The translations under genes and the position numbers were made by a program. From assembly GCA_049322355.1 (NCBI GenBank), contig JBMORG010000027.1, positions 1-64,000 on the forward strand: a stretch of DNA of 64,000 nt, read 5' to 3'. The stretch is from 0-14-0-80-60-11 sp049322355. GTDB lineage: Bacteria > Desulfobacterota > Desulfobaccia > Desulfobaccales > 0-14-0-80-60-11. This document shows, piece after piece, positions 17,312 through 25,818 of this stretch. The notes beneath the pieces are model-generated. The model saw only the letters and a program-made list of their open reading frames with translations. It was not told the origin of the DNA and made no database searches. How positions within the stretch are numbered: position 1 is the stretch's first letter; every line of letters begins with the position of its first letter.

Positions 17312-18571
17312 TTACTGGTGCTGGATATAGATGGGCTTCGGGTTCAGTGCCAGCAGATCCTGGGGAGTCATCAGCGGGTCGCCCTTTTTGGTGTCATTGT
17401 GGTAGAAGAGCTTAAAGCCGGTATACTGCACCGGTTCGGCCACGATGTAATCCCGGTACGAATCCCGCTTCAGCCAAGGGGCGCCCCAGCCATCCATGTG
17501 CATGACGATCTGCACCTCCGGGCGGAGCACGATGTTTTTGGAGTTGGTGACCATGTTGCGGGTGAAGCGGTGCACCACGAAGACCTTGGGCGGCAGATTG
17601 TACTTTTTCACCAGTTCCTGCAAAAAACCGGAGGCATAATTGATGTCCGCAGCGTCATAGGTGCCGATCTTGGTCCCCGGGATTTTGCCGCTCTTGATCA
17701 GGTTGAACTCCGGGTCGATTCCCAGGTGCACGTCCGGGTTCTTCAGCAGCCACTCGAAGCGGGGCAGGATGGTGCGGATGTTATCATGGCCGGTCTGGAT
17801 GTCGATGAAAAGGAGGGCGTTGGCCTCTTTGGCCCACCCGTAAACCTCGTTGACGACTTTGTCCGGCATGACCATCCGGTACTTGCCGGCCTTTCCCGGC
17901 GCCCCCTGAGCCACCACCGCAATGAGGTGCAGGGCGGGTTGGACCGGCAACGAGGGATCCGCCTTCTCCCATTTAGCCGCTTCACCCTTTAGCCGCCGCA
18001 GCATTTCATCTTTCGGGTACTCACCCAGGGCTCCCATGCGCTTGGAAAGGGGGTTGCCGTAGTAGGCGACGATGCGCTTATGGGGCAGGATCGAACCCGG
18101 CAGCGGGGCCGGACCATTAACCGGCCAGCCACATCGCTTGGCAAACTCGGGGTCCTCGCCGGCTTGATACTTGACCTTGGCAGCCGTTTTTTCGGCGGGT
18201 GGTGCCTTTTTCTTTTCGGTCAGGGGCGGGGTTGGCGGACTGATGTTACTGGTGGCGGGGGTTGTGGATGCGGAGGGAGCCGGCGTCGGGGTTGGCGGAG
18301 CCGCAGGAGGCGAAGTTCCGGAAGCTGGAGGTAACTCCGATAGTGCAGCCGACGGAGCGGCTGGAGTTGCTGTCTCCGGGGCCGCCGGACCAGGAGGACC
18401 AGCCGGGGCAGTTGCGGTTGCAGGCACTACCGGTTTGGCCGGAGCGGTGGTTTTCATCGCAGGGGTGGCGGCCGCCTCCAGGTCCCCACGCCTGTCGTTG
18501 GTACAGCCTGCCAGGGCGAGAATCATAGCCAGGGCCATCGCCGTTATAAGGGCAAATATCCGAATAAACAA
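17312..18571 (-). CDS. Lipoprotein with long Pro/Ala linker and unknown C-terminal domain
   Basis: 419 residues from TTG 18571, which has GGAGG 6 nt upstream; a longer frame to 18619 has no ribosome-binding site. The signal peptide ends in lipobox LALAGC. Residues about 30-140 are a low-complexity Pro/Ala/Thr linker that could span periplasm or peptidoglycan. The C-terminal 270 residues are conserved-looking and globular: IVAYYGNPLSKRMGALGEY, a strand/helix alternation with LLFIDIQTGHDN, DVHLGIDPEFNL, KVFVVHRFTRNM and VQIVMHMDGWG. This resembles a (beta/alpha)8 barrel with acidic residues at strand ends, such as glycosidase-like folds. No named family was recognised and catalysis is not proven. 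Confidence 0.6.
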   Translation of the reverse strand: MFIRIFALITAMALAMILALAGCTNDRRGDLEAAATPAMKTTAPAKPVVPATATAPAGPPGPAAPETATPAAPSAALSELPPASGTSPPAAPPTPTPAPSASTTPATSNISPPTPPLTEKKKAPPAEKTAAKVKYQAGEDPEFAKRCGWPVNGPAPLPGSILPHKRIVAYYGNPLSKRMGALGEYPKDEMLRRLKGEAAKWEKADPSLPVQPALHLIAVVAQGAPGKAGKYRMVMPDKVVNEVYGWAKEANALLFIDIQTGHDNIRTILPRFEWLLKNPDVHLGIDPEFNLIKSGKIPGTKIGTYDAADINYASGFLQELVKKYNLPPKVFVVHRFTRNMVTNSKNIVLRPEVQIVMHMDGWGAPWLKRDSYRDYIVAEPVQYTGFKLFYHNDTKKGDPLMTPQDLLALNPKPIYIQHQ

Positions 18572-19001
18572 TAGATACCTCCAGATTATCAAGCAATTGC
18601 TTGTTACATAAGCAGTCAAGGATTAATTTCGAAATGAGTTTACCGAGAAAATCGATTGAAGAAAAGACGCATTGGCAGAAAAAAGGCTATTTTTTTCCAC
18701 CCATCGCCATAAGGATAGAACACCGGTCTGTCAAGAATGGAGAGCCTTATCCCTGGGCTCTCTTTAACTAACATTGCGGTTCTGGCGGGAGCGACCCCTC
18801 AGATTATCGCACTTATGTCAATAACTCTTGCGCTTCAACAATTTTAATGCTATAAGATAAATCTGAAATTCCACATTAGCTGCCTATTGTCAGCTCTCAA
18901 TCGGGCAAACCTGCCGACCTTTCCCTGAGCGCCGCCAACTCATTTTTGTCAGCACGCGCCCGACAGCTATCACCATAATATCGCCCACAGGAGGAACCGG
19001 T
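18572..19001. other. Intergenic region between divergent genes
   Basis: The 430 bp hold promoters but no gene. A weak plus-strand promoter candidate is TTGCGC (18828-18833), 17 nt, TATAAG (18851-18856). A GAGGA ribosome-binding site precedes the TTG at 19002. Confidence 0.35.
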
Positions 19002-19469
19002 TTGAAAACTGTCGCCGTATTCTTACTCTTATGCGTCCCGGCTTATGCCCAACCTTGGCCTCAGAAACCTCCCAAAATAGGGAGTCTGAAAATGAAGCAG
19101 GAATATTGGGACTATATCAAGGAAGCCGCACAGCGATACCAGATTTCCCCCTACCTCATCCAGGCGGTCTGTGCCATCGAGTCGAGATACGACCCTGAAG
19201 CAAAATCCGGAAGATGCTTCGGGTTGATGCAACTGCATAAGGACACCGCCAAAAAGTATGGCGTTGACCCGCGTAACCCCAGGGAGAATATTATGGGGGG
19301 GGCTGCGGTGCTGGCCAATCTGATGAAGAAATTCGACGGTAATATCAAAAGGGTTTTGCGAGTTTATAATTCAACCAGCACTGCAGCTTATGAGCGGGAG
19401 GTCATCCGGGCTTATAAACAGGCACAGCTCCATACATCCGACCTGCCCGCCCCCCAGTGCAACAATTAG
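19002..19469 (+). CDS. Lytic transglycosylase, SLT domain
   Basis: 155 residues from TTG 19002, with GAGGA upstream. A signal peptide ends near PAYAQ (about residue 17). The catalytic Glu lies in QAVCAIESRYDP, followed by the family motifs GRCFGLMQLHKDTAKKYGV (key: G-MQL) and NPRENIMGGAAVLANLM. It would cleave murein glycan chains in the periplasm. It is a minimal single-domain enzyme with no LysM. There is no operon partner. Confidence 0.88.
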   Translation: MKTVAVFLLLCVPAYAQPWPQKPPKIGSLKMKQEYWDYIKEAAQRYQISPYLIQAVCAIESRYDPEAKSGRCFGLMQLHKDTAKKYGVDPRNPRENIMGGAAVLANLMKKFDGNIKRVLRVYNSTSTAAYEREVIRAYKQAQLHTSDLPAPQCNN

Positions 19470-19683
19470 ATTGTCGGTTCTTTATCTTGCCTGGCAGGGC
19501 GCCAGATCTTTCCGAAACCGCTTTATTTAGGGGTGCCTTCGAGGAATAGGCGATGCATAGAAGAGCTTGCCTGCCCGCAGCACTTGGCCGGGAGTGCACA
19601 ATTTCTGGCGTTTTGGACGCTCTCATTGTTTTTTTCGGCCATTGGCATTAGTATATTCCTGAAGTAAACCCCCTGGCCTGCCC

Positions 19684-22600
19684 ATGCTTATCCTGCACGC
19701 TGCGTCTTGTGAGAACCGCCTGTTCGTCTGGGGCGAAATCCCTGCCCCCGGGGACCTGCACCTTCACCGGGAGGGTAAAGGGAAGCTAAAGGCCGTTAAA
19801 CCTTCGCCTTTCCCTTACGACGCCGGCAAGGAAAAATTATCCGAGGCCCTAAAGGAAGCCGCCTTAGGCCATTTGCTGAGGGACCTTGCCGGGCAGACCG
19901 CGCTTGCCTGGCTCCCCACCCACAAAGATCGGCCCCTGGCCTCCAGTCCGTTGATTGCGGAGTCCTCAGTCTCCAGGGCAGCGGTTGACCTTTCCCCCTG
20001 GCAGGTGACTGCGCTGGCTCTGCCGCCGGCGGGAGAAATCGAGCTACTCTGTGCTTGCGTGAATAAAGAGGTCCTGGCGCCCGGCCTCATCATCGGCAAA
20101 GACCTGGCCTTTTGGGCCCAGGCCTTGCGTTTTGCCGGGTCCCTGGCGGCCAGGCAACGGTTTCTTCCGGGCCTTAAGGAAAGTGAGGGAACTTACCGGG
20201 CCCGCTGGGAACCGGTTTTATCCGGTAACGACAGCGGCGTAGCCGCGCGGCTGGCTGCGCTCATGCCTAGAGTTTGCCGGGCCCTGACCCCCGACGCTGC
20301 CTCTCCCCCGGCGCGCTCCGCTGCCAAGGTGCTGGAGGACTACCTGGGCCGTATGGTGGATCAACTGGTCCGGGCGGCCGCCTTAACTATCCCGGAGCCG
20401 TCCCCGGTCCGGCGCGGCCGCCTCGCCAGGAAGTCTTCAGGATTCGACAGCCTCCATGACCAATGGCTGCACGCCCTGGAAACGCCGGATGGGATGATGG
20501 TGGGGGCCCCCGGCGATCTGGCCCAGTTGCAGGAGCAAATTCAAAAGTGGCGGCGACCCATCGCCATCACTGCGGCCACCCCGTTCCGGCTCTGCTTCCG
20601 CCTGGAGGAACCGGAGGAGGAAGCCCCGTCTGCGTCCGGGCAGGAACAATGGTTTGTCCGCTATCTGCTCCAGGCCGCGGCTGACCCCAGCCTCCTCATC
20701 CCCGTCCGGGAGGCCTGGAATCCCCCCGAGCGCACCGCCGCCCTGCTCTGTCCCGGCGAATTCCGCGCCAAGGAGTACCTGCTGGTGTCCCTGGGCCAAA
20801 GCGCCCGCCTGTGCCCCGGCCTCGCGACCGGCCTCCAGACCGCCCTGCCGGACGGCCACCTGCTGGATACCCCGGGCGCTTTTGACTTTCTCACGGAAAA
20901 GGCTTTGTTGCTGGAGCAGGCCGGCTTCGGAGTGATGCTCCCCGCCTGGTGGAGCGGCCGGGGCGCCAAAATGCGCCTGTCGGCCCGGGCCCAGGTCAAG
21001 TCCCCCAGGATGGCCGGGGGCTCCGGGATCAACCTGGACCAGATCGTGCGCTTCGACTGGCAGTTGGCCCTGGGTGACGAGGAGCTTTCTCTGGCCGAAC
21101 TCCAGGAACTGGCGCAGCGGAAATCGCCTCTGGTGAAGGTGCGGGGCCAATGGATGCAGTTAAATGCCGATGAGATCCAGGCGGCCCTGGACTTCTGGCG
21201 GAAAAAAGCCGAGGCCGGCATCACCGCCCGGGAAGCCCTGCAGATGGCCCTGGGCGGAGTGGAAACCCCGGCCATTCTTCCCTTTGCCGGACTCGCGGCC
21301 GAGGGCTGGATCGGCGATCTGCTGGCCAAGCTGCAAGGCGGGGACGCTTTTGCCGAATTGCCAGTCCCCGAAGGCTTTCAGGGGATTCTGCGTCCCTACC
21401 AGGTGCGGGGCTATTCCTGGCTGGCGTTTTTGAAACAGTGGGGCCTGGGGGCCTGTCTGGCCGACGACATGGGCCTGGGCAAAACGGTGCAGACCCTGGC
21501 CCTGATCGCCTGGGAGCGGCAAGCCAACCACCAGGAGCCAGCCCTGCTGGTTTGTCCTACCTCCGTGGTGGGCAACTGGCAGAAGGAAGCGGCCCGCTTC
21601 ACTCCCGGTTTGCCGGTGTTGGTGCACCATGGCCTCACCCGCTCCAGGGGTAAGGCCCTGGCCAAACAGGTGAAGAAATACGCCATGGTCATCTCCAGCT
21701 ACGCTCTGCTGCACCGGGATTTCGAGGTGCTGAAAGAAATTCCCTGGTCCGGGGTGATCCTGGATGAGGCCCAAAATATCAAGAACCCCGAGACCAAACA
21801 GGCCAGGGCGGCCCGGGCCTTGTCCGGGGGCTTTCGCCTGGCTCTCACCGGCACGCCAGTGGAAAACAACGTGGGCGACCTGTGGTCCATCATGGAATTT
21901 CTCAACCCCGGCTTTCTGGGCTCCCAGACCGCGTTCAAGCGTTCCTTTTTTATCCCCATTCAGGCCAACCGGGACCCTGAGGCGACCCAACGCCTGCAAC
22001 ACCTCACCGGCCCGTTTATTCTGCGGCGACTCAAGACGGACCCCAAGGTCATCGCCGATCTGCCGGAAAAAAACGAAATGAAGGTCTTCTGCAATCTCAC
22101 CAAAGAGCAGGCCTCTTTGTATGCCGCAGTAGTGGAAGAAGGGGCCCGGGCCCTGGATGGAGCCGACGGTATCCAGCGCAAGGGGGTGATCTTGGGCCTC
22201 CTCTCCAAGCTCAAGCAGGTCTGCAATCATCCCGCCCAGTTATTGGCCGACAACTCCCCCGTCCCGGGCCGCTCCGGGAAGCTGACCCGCCTGACCGAGA
22301 TGGTGGAGGAATTGCTCCAGGTGCAAGACCGGGCCCTGATCTTCACCCAATTTGCCGAGATGGGCAAGATTCTCCAGCGCCACCTTCAGGAGACTTTTGG
22401 CCGGGAGGTGCTTTTCCTCCACGGCGGGACCTCCAAGAAGCAGCGGGATAATATGGTGGAGCGCTTCCAGGCCAATGGCAGCCGCCTGCCCCTGTTCATT
22501 CTGTCCCTGAAGGCCGGGGGCACCGGCTTGAACCTCACCGGGGCCAACCATGTTTTTCATTTTGACCGTTGGTGGAATCCCGCAGTGGAAAACCAGGCCA

Positions 22601-22815
22601 CCGACCGGGCCTTTCGCATCGGCCAGACCAAAAATGTCCAGGTGCACAAATTCCTTTGCGTGGGCACCCTGGAGGAAAAGATCGACGAAATGATCGAAAG
22701 GAAGAAAGAAGTGGCCGAGCAGGTGGTGGGCGCCGGGGAGGGCTGGCTGACCGAACTTTCCACCGCGGAATTGAAAGACCTGATGGCCCTGCGCCGGGAG
22801 GCCCTGGGAGACTGA
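19684..22815 (+). CDS. SNF2/RapA-type helicase
   Basis: 1043 residues. The N-terminal half (to about 540) is the SNF2-associated region seen in bacterial HepA-like proteins and has no motor motifs. The C-terminal half is a full SNF2 motor: motif I DDMGLGKTVQTL, motif II LDEAQNIKN (DEAQ), motif III ALTGTPVEN, then RecA2 with ALIFTQFAEM and SLKAGGTGLNLT, and motif VI ATDRAFRIGQ. The gene is followed after 1 bp by a SWIM zinc-finger protein, a common bacterial pairing. The likely role is DNA-protein or RNA-polymerase remodelling; the exact substrate is unknown. All motor motifs look intact. Confidence 0.9.
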   Translation: MLILHAASCENRLFVWGEIPAPGDLHLHREGKGKLKAVKPSPFPYDAGKEKLSEALKEAALGHLLRDLAGQTALAWLPTHKDRPLASSPLIAESSVSRAAVDLSPWQVTALALPPAGEIELLCACVNKEVLAPGLIIGKDLAFWAQALRFAGSLAARQRFLPGLKESEGTYRARWEPVLSGNDSGVAARLAALMPRVCRALTPDAASPPARSAAKVLEDYLGRMVDQLVRAAALTIPEPSPVRRGRLARKSSGFDSLHDQWLHALETPDGMMVGAPGDLAQLQEQIQKWRRPIAITAATPFRLCFRLEEPEEEAPSASGQEQWFVRYLLQAAADPSLLIPVREAWNPPERTAALLCPGEFRAKEYLLVSLGQSARLCPGLATGLQTALPDGHLLDTPGAFDFLTEKALLLEQAGFGVMLPAWWSGRGAKMRLSARAQVKSPRMAGGSGINLDQIVRFDWQLALGDEELSLAELQELAQRKSPLVKVRGQWMQLNADEIQAALDFWRKKAEAGITAREALQMALGGVETPAILPFAGLAAEGWIGDLLAKLQGGDAFAELPVPEGFQGILRPYQVRGYSWLAFLKQWGLGACLADDMGLGKTVQTLALIAWERQANHQEPALLVCPTSVVGNWQKEAARFTPGLPVLVHHGLTRSRGKALAKQVKKYAMVISSYALLHRDFEVLKEIPWSGVILDEAQNIKNPETKQARAARALSGGFRLALTGTPVENNVGDLWSIMEFLNPGFLGSQTAFKRSFFIPIQANRDPEATQRLQHLTGPFILRRLKTDPKVIADLPEKNEMKVFCNLTKEQASLYAAVVEEGARALDGADGIQRKGVILGLLSKLKQVCNHPAQLLADNSPVPGRSGKLTRLTEMVEELLQVQDRALIFTQFAEMGKILQRHLQETFGREVLFLHGGTSKKQRDNMVERFQANGSRLPLFILSLKAGGTGLNLTGANHVFHFDRWWNPAVENQATDRAFRIGQTKNVQVHKFLCVGTLEEKIDEMIERKKEVAEQVVGAGEGWLTELSTAELKDLMALRREALGD

Positions 22816-22816
22816 G

Positions 22817-23833
22817 ATGGGTTGGTGGCGTTACTATACCCCGAAACCCGCCCGGGAAGTTAAGGGGGGCATCAAGGCCCAATCCCGGCGCGGCGCCTTC
22901 GCCGCCAGTTGGTGGGGGCAACGCTGGCTCAAGGTACTGGAAGGCTTTGATATCGGCGAGCGTCTGAACCGGGGCCGCACCTATGCCCGCAAAGGCCAGG
23001 TCATGGACATCGAGATTGAGAAAGGTGCGGTGCGCGCCATGGTGCAGGGGTCCCGTTCTCATCCTTACGAGGTGGAGGTGCGGTTCCGGCCATTGTCCCG
23101 GGCCCAGTGGTATCAAGTGACGAAAATCTTGGAGGGGCGCTTCATATCCCTGGCCCGGCTGCTGGCCGGGGAGATGCCGGAAGATATTGAAAATATTTTC
23201 GAAAGCGCCAAATTGTCTCTGTTCCCCCACCAATTGCGGGACCTGGAAACGGCTTGTTCCTGCCCCGATTGGTCCAACCCGTGCAAGCACACGGCCGCGG
23301 TTTTTTACCTCCTGGCGGAGGAATTCGACCGGGACCTCTTCCTCCTCTTTAAACTGCGGGGGCTTGCCCGGGAAGAACTATTCGAACTGCTGGGTTACAG
23401 TTCCGCCGCTGCGCCAGCGCTTCCAGAGCCGGACCGGAGTGGAGTTGCGGAGTCGGTCCCGGAAGAGCCGCTAGCGGAGTCCGCAGCTTTTTGGGGCGGG
23501 GAGGAATTGCCCGGGGACCTGTTGGGCGAGGTCCACCTCCCGGAGGTTGCCGCAGCCTTGCCCAAGAGATTGGGCAAGTTCCCCTTCTGGCGGGGTAAGG
23601 CCCCATTTTTGGAAGGTCTGGAGCCATTCTATCTCAAGGCCGCGCCCCTTGGTCTCGATGTCTTCCTGGGGTTGACCAAGGAATCGGCAGAGGAGACTGC
23701 TGCTCCGGTTAAACCATTAAAGCAGCCCCCAAGGAGCGCAAAAAATCTCAAAGAAAAATCCCCACCGGCTAAGCGGCAACCGAAAAAATCTGTTTCCAGG
23801 AAAAAATCTCGGAGAAAAACCAGAAGTAAGTAA
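22817..23833 (+). CDS. SWIM zinc-finger protein with Lys-rich tail
   Basis: 338 residues. The SWIM motif is at about 145-170: CSCPDWSNPCKHTAAVFYLL (CxC...CxH). The N-terminus GWWRYYTPKPAREVKGGIKAQ, with SWWGQRWLKVLEGF further on, is the conserved start of bacterial SWIM partners of SNF2 helicases (key: WW.YY, WW..RW). The last 60 residues are Lys/Arg/Pro-rich and probably disordered and nucleic-acid binding. The start lies 1 bp after the helicase stop, so the two are coupled, and they probably work as one complex. Confidence 0.88.
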   Translation: MGWWRYYTPKPAREVKGGIKAQSRRGAFAASWWGQRWLKVLEGFDIGERLNRGRTYARKGQVMDIEIEKGAVRAMVQGSRSHPYEVEVRFRPLSRAQWYQVTKILEGRFISLARLLAGEMPEDIENIFESAKLSLFPHQLRDLETACSCPDWSNPCKHTAAVFYLLAEEFDRDLFLLFKLRGLAREELFELLGYSSAAAPALPEPDRSGVAESVPEEPLAESAAFWGGEELPGDLLGEVHLPEVAAALPKRLGKFPFWRGKAPFLEGLEPFYLKAAPLGLDVFLGLTKESAEETAAPVKPLKQPPRSAKNLKEKSPPAKRQPKKSVSRKKSRRKTRSK

Positions 23834-23841
23834 TCTCAACT

Positions 23842-23940
23842 TATAGCGTTTGCCGAAAGTTGTTGCTGGTTATCCGGTTGGATTTGTCATTCTGAGCGCC
23901 GCGAAGAATTACGTTTTTTCGAGATTCTTCGGTCGCTTAT
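23842..23940 (+). repeat. MITE left half, interrupted
   Basis: TATAGCGTTTGCCGAAAG at 23842 begins the shared core (TTGTTGCTGGTTATCCGGTT, TGTCATTCTGAGCGCCGCG, GAGATTCTTCGGTCGC). It stops where a second terminus TATAGCGTTTGCCGAAAA begins at 23938. The right half is not found. It looks like a MITE into which, or beside which, the IS630 element landed. Confidence 0.65.
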
Positions 23941-23983
23941 AGCGTTTGCCGAAAATTCTTTCCTCAATGAGGGTAAGTGGGCA

Positions 23984-24776
23984 TCACGTGAATCGTTCCA
24001 GGGGACAGGTTGTTTTATGGCCACCTGGCCGATTCAGGACCCATAAAAGCGCTGGGTCGATGCGCTCCAGCAATTGTTGCCGGGTTTTGGCGAAGAAATC
24101 GCTGAACCATTCGGCTTTGATCAGCAACCATAAGCGTTCAATGGGGTTTAAGTCCGGAGAATAGGGCGGCAAAAACACCGGTTCGAAGGCGCCCCATTGC
24201 AAAGACTTCTTTTTATGCCAGGTGGCGTTGTCGCAAATAATGATATTCCTTGGCCTTTCGAGTTTTATATCCTGGTTGGCATGGTCCAAAAACACTTGAA
24301 AGACTTTGCTGTCGCTATGGGTGAATTCCAGGGCATAAAACAGGCCGGTCCGGGGACTAACCAGGCCGGTAACGTTCATGCACCCCGTAATAGGGCACGC
24401 GAATCTTGGCCCCTTTCTGCCGGAGATAACCATGGAATTTTACCGCCGTCCAATGGAGTTGCTCGGCTAATTCTGGCTGTTCGATGAGTTGGCGGTAAGT
24501 GGCGCTTTGCTCCGGGGTGATCTTGGCTGGCCGCCCGGTGCGCTCTCCTTCAATCAGGCCGTCGATGCCTTGTTGATTGAAGCGGTTGATCCAGTTGTTC
24601 AAACTGCGCAGGGAGATGCTGTGTAAAGCGGCCACCTGCTCTGGAGGAATGTTCAAGGTCAAGGCCCTTATGGCCATCAGACGATTATGGCTCCGCTGGG
24701 AAGGAGCGGCTTTGGCGGCCACTTCCAGTTCTGCTAGGAAACAATTCTCCAGGTTGGGCGCAAGTCGTCTGGGCAC
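23984..24776 (-). pseudogene. IS630-family transposase, internally deleted and frameshifted
   Basis: The N-terminal part (24776-24357) has the helix-turn-helix region (SLRSLNNWINRFNQQGIDGL and GRPAKITPEQ) and reaches TAVKFHGYLRQ. The sequence then jumps to KGAKIRVPYYG, which normally lies about 80 residues further on, after the first catalytic Asp. Near 24375 the frame shifts, and the second part (to 23984) continues MNVTGLVSPRTG, IIICDNATWHKK (second Asp) and LPPYSPDLNPIERLW (Glu). The first DDE residue is therefore missing and the frame is broken, so the enzyme cannot be active. Total coding length is about 264 codons against the usual 340 or so. Confidence 0.85.
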
Positions 24777-24847
24777 GAATCAAGGAAGCATATTTTTCTT
24801 AAAAAGTCGCGTAAATTTTTCTAAGGCTCCATCGGAAGAAACTTTTG

Positions 24848-24975
24848 AGCCTCTTGCACAATTCATCCAAAGAACGACTATTTTTCTTGATTGTCAATTC
24901 AAAGGCCCAGTGGCACAGGCTTTCCAGCTTAGGCAAACGCACGGTAAAGCCTGCGGTTACATTTTGCAAGAGGCT
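24848..24975. repeat. Nested 128-bp inverted-repeat element, copy 2
   Basis: The ends are AGCCTCTTGCACAA at 24848-24861 and TTTTGCAAGAGGCT at 24962-24975. Direct copies of CTTTTG lie on both sides (24842-24847 and 24976-24981). Its length and insertion point within the GCAATTGCTATA-type terminus are the same as in copy 1 at 227-354. Confidence 0.75.
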
Positions 24976-25095
24976 CTTTTGGCAATCGCTATAATTTTAG
25001 AAAGGCGAAGAACAATAGTTTCCCCTAAATTCTTACAGTGCATTGAGATCGAGGGAAAGAAACCCCTTGTCAGGCAAAAAAAAATGTCTAAATTT

Positions 25096-25114
25096 TAGGA
25101 AAATTGTTTTCCTA
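25096..25114. promoter_or_regulatory. Inverted repeat before perR
   Basis: TAGGAAAA-TTG-TTTTCCTA is a perfect 8-bp inverted repeat around 3 nt. It directly abuts the PerR-type box at 25114-25128. It may be an operator or part of the perR control region. Confidence 0.4.
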
Positions 25115-25128
25115 TGATAATTATTATT
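25114..25128 (-). promoter_or_regulatory. Candidate PerR box at the perR start
   Basis: ATGATAATTATTATT is the reverse complement form of AATAATAATTATTAAT with two mismatches. It ends 1 nt before the first ATG of perR, so a bound repressor would block transcription. TATGAT at 25113-25118 could be the -10 box, which would make the transcript almost leaderless. Confidence 0.5.
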
Positions 25129-25129
25129 A

Positions 25130-25564
25130 ATGATGCAAAACCGTTTGGATCAAATGGTGGCCAAGCTTAAGGCTCTGGATCTGCGCATTACCCCCCAGAG
25201 GCTTGCCATACTTCGCATAGTAGCTGAAAGCGAAGGACACCCGAGCACTGAGGAGATTTATGACCGGATGAAGGCAGATTTCCCCACCATGAGCCCCGCT
25301 ACCGTGTACAAGACCATGACTCTTTTGAAGGGGTTAGACGAGGTTCTCGAATTGGGTTTCCCCGATGGCGTTAACCGCTATGACGGCAACAAACCTTACC
25401 CCCATCCCCATGTCATCTGCCTGAAGTGCAAGAAAATCATAGACCCGGAACTGGGCAGCTTACAGCATTTGATCGAGGCGGCCGGTAAGGAAACCGGTTT
25501 CCGAATTTTCAGCCATCGCCTGGACTTCTTCGGCCTCTGTCCGGAGTGCCAGGCGAAAGAGTAA
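25130..25564 (+). CDS. perR: PerR-type Fur-family peroxide regulator
   Basis: 144 residues from ATG 25130; a second ATG follows at 25133. Winged-helix part: LRITPQRLAILRIV, HPSTEEIYDRM, SPATVYKTMTLL. The metal site has H in HPSTEE, D in RYDGN, and PHPH before the CLKC motif. The structural zinc site is CLKC plus CPEC. Asp in RYD, where Fur proteins have Glu, is characteristic of PerR, the iron-dependent peroxide sensor. katG follows 254 bp downstream in the same direction. PerR-type boxes lie before both genes. Confidence 0.85.
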   Translation: MMQNRLDQMVAKLKALDLRITPQRLAILRIVAESEGHPSTEEIYDRMKADFPTMSPATVYKTMTLLKGLDEVLELGFPDGVNRYDGNKPYPHPHVICLKCKKIIDPELGSLQHLIEAAGKETGFRIFSHRLDFFGLCPECQAKE

Positions 25565-25592
25565 TATTCGAAAAAATTTTTCTTCATTTAAG

Positions 25593-25608
25593 AATAATAA
25601 TTATTAAT
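25593..25608 (+). promoter_or_regulatory. Candidate PerR box upstream of katG
   Basis: AATAATAATTATTAAT contains the perfect 12-bp palindrome TAATAATTATTA and resembles the known PerR box TTATAATNATTATAA. It lies about 210 nt before the katG ATG, in a 254-bp gap that shows no other gene. Confidence 0.55.
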
Positions 25609-25818
25609 AGAAAGAACTTATTGAAAAGGCCACCAAATTAGACAGGCCATGATTTGGCACAAAGCAAAGGAGGAAAAATCCTGAGCCAATAAAACAAAAC
25701 TTTAACCACAGCTTTTGGGATCCCGGTGGCGGATGACCAGAACAGCATGACCGCCGGAGAGCGCGGTCCGCTCTTATTGCAAGATGCATAAGATCAGACA
25801 ACTAAAGGAGGCAACTTT

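Larger units (their letters stand above)
23938..24993 (-). mobile_element. Decayed IS630-family insertion sequence
   Basis: The left end TATAGCGTTTGCCGAAAA (23938) and right end TTTTGGCAATCGCTATA (to 24993) are inverted repeats starting with TA, the usual target duplication of IS630/Tc1-mariner elements. Between them on the minus strand lie the remains of an IS630-like transposase. The right end also contains the nested 128-bp element at 24848-24975. Length is about 1056 bp including the nested insert. Confidence 0.7.

Noticed and set aside
19684..23833. SNF2-SWIM pair as a phage defence system
   Set aside because: No methylase, nuclease or other known defence partner is adjacent; the pair is common in core genomes.
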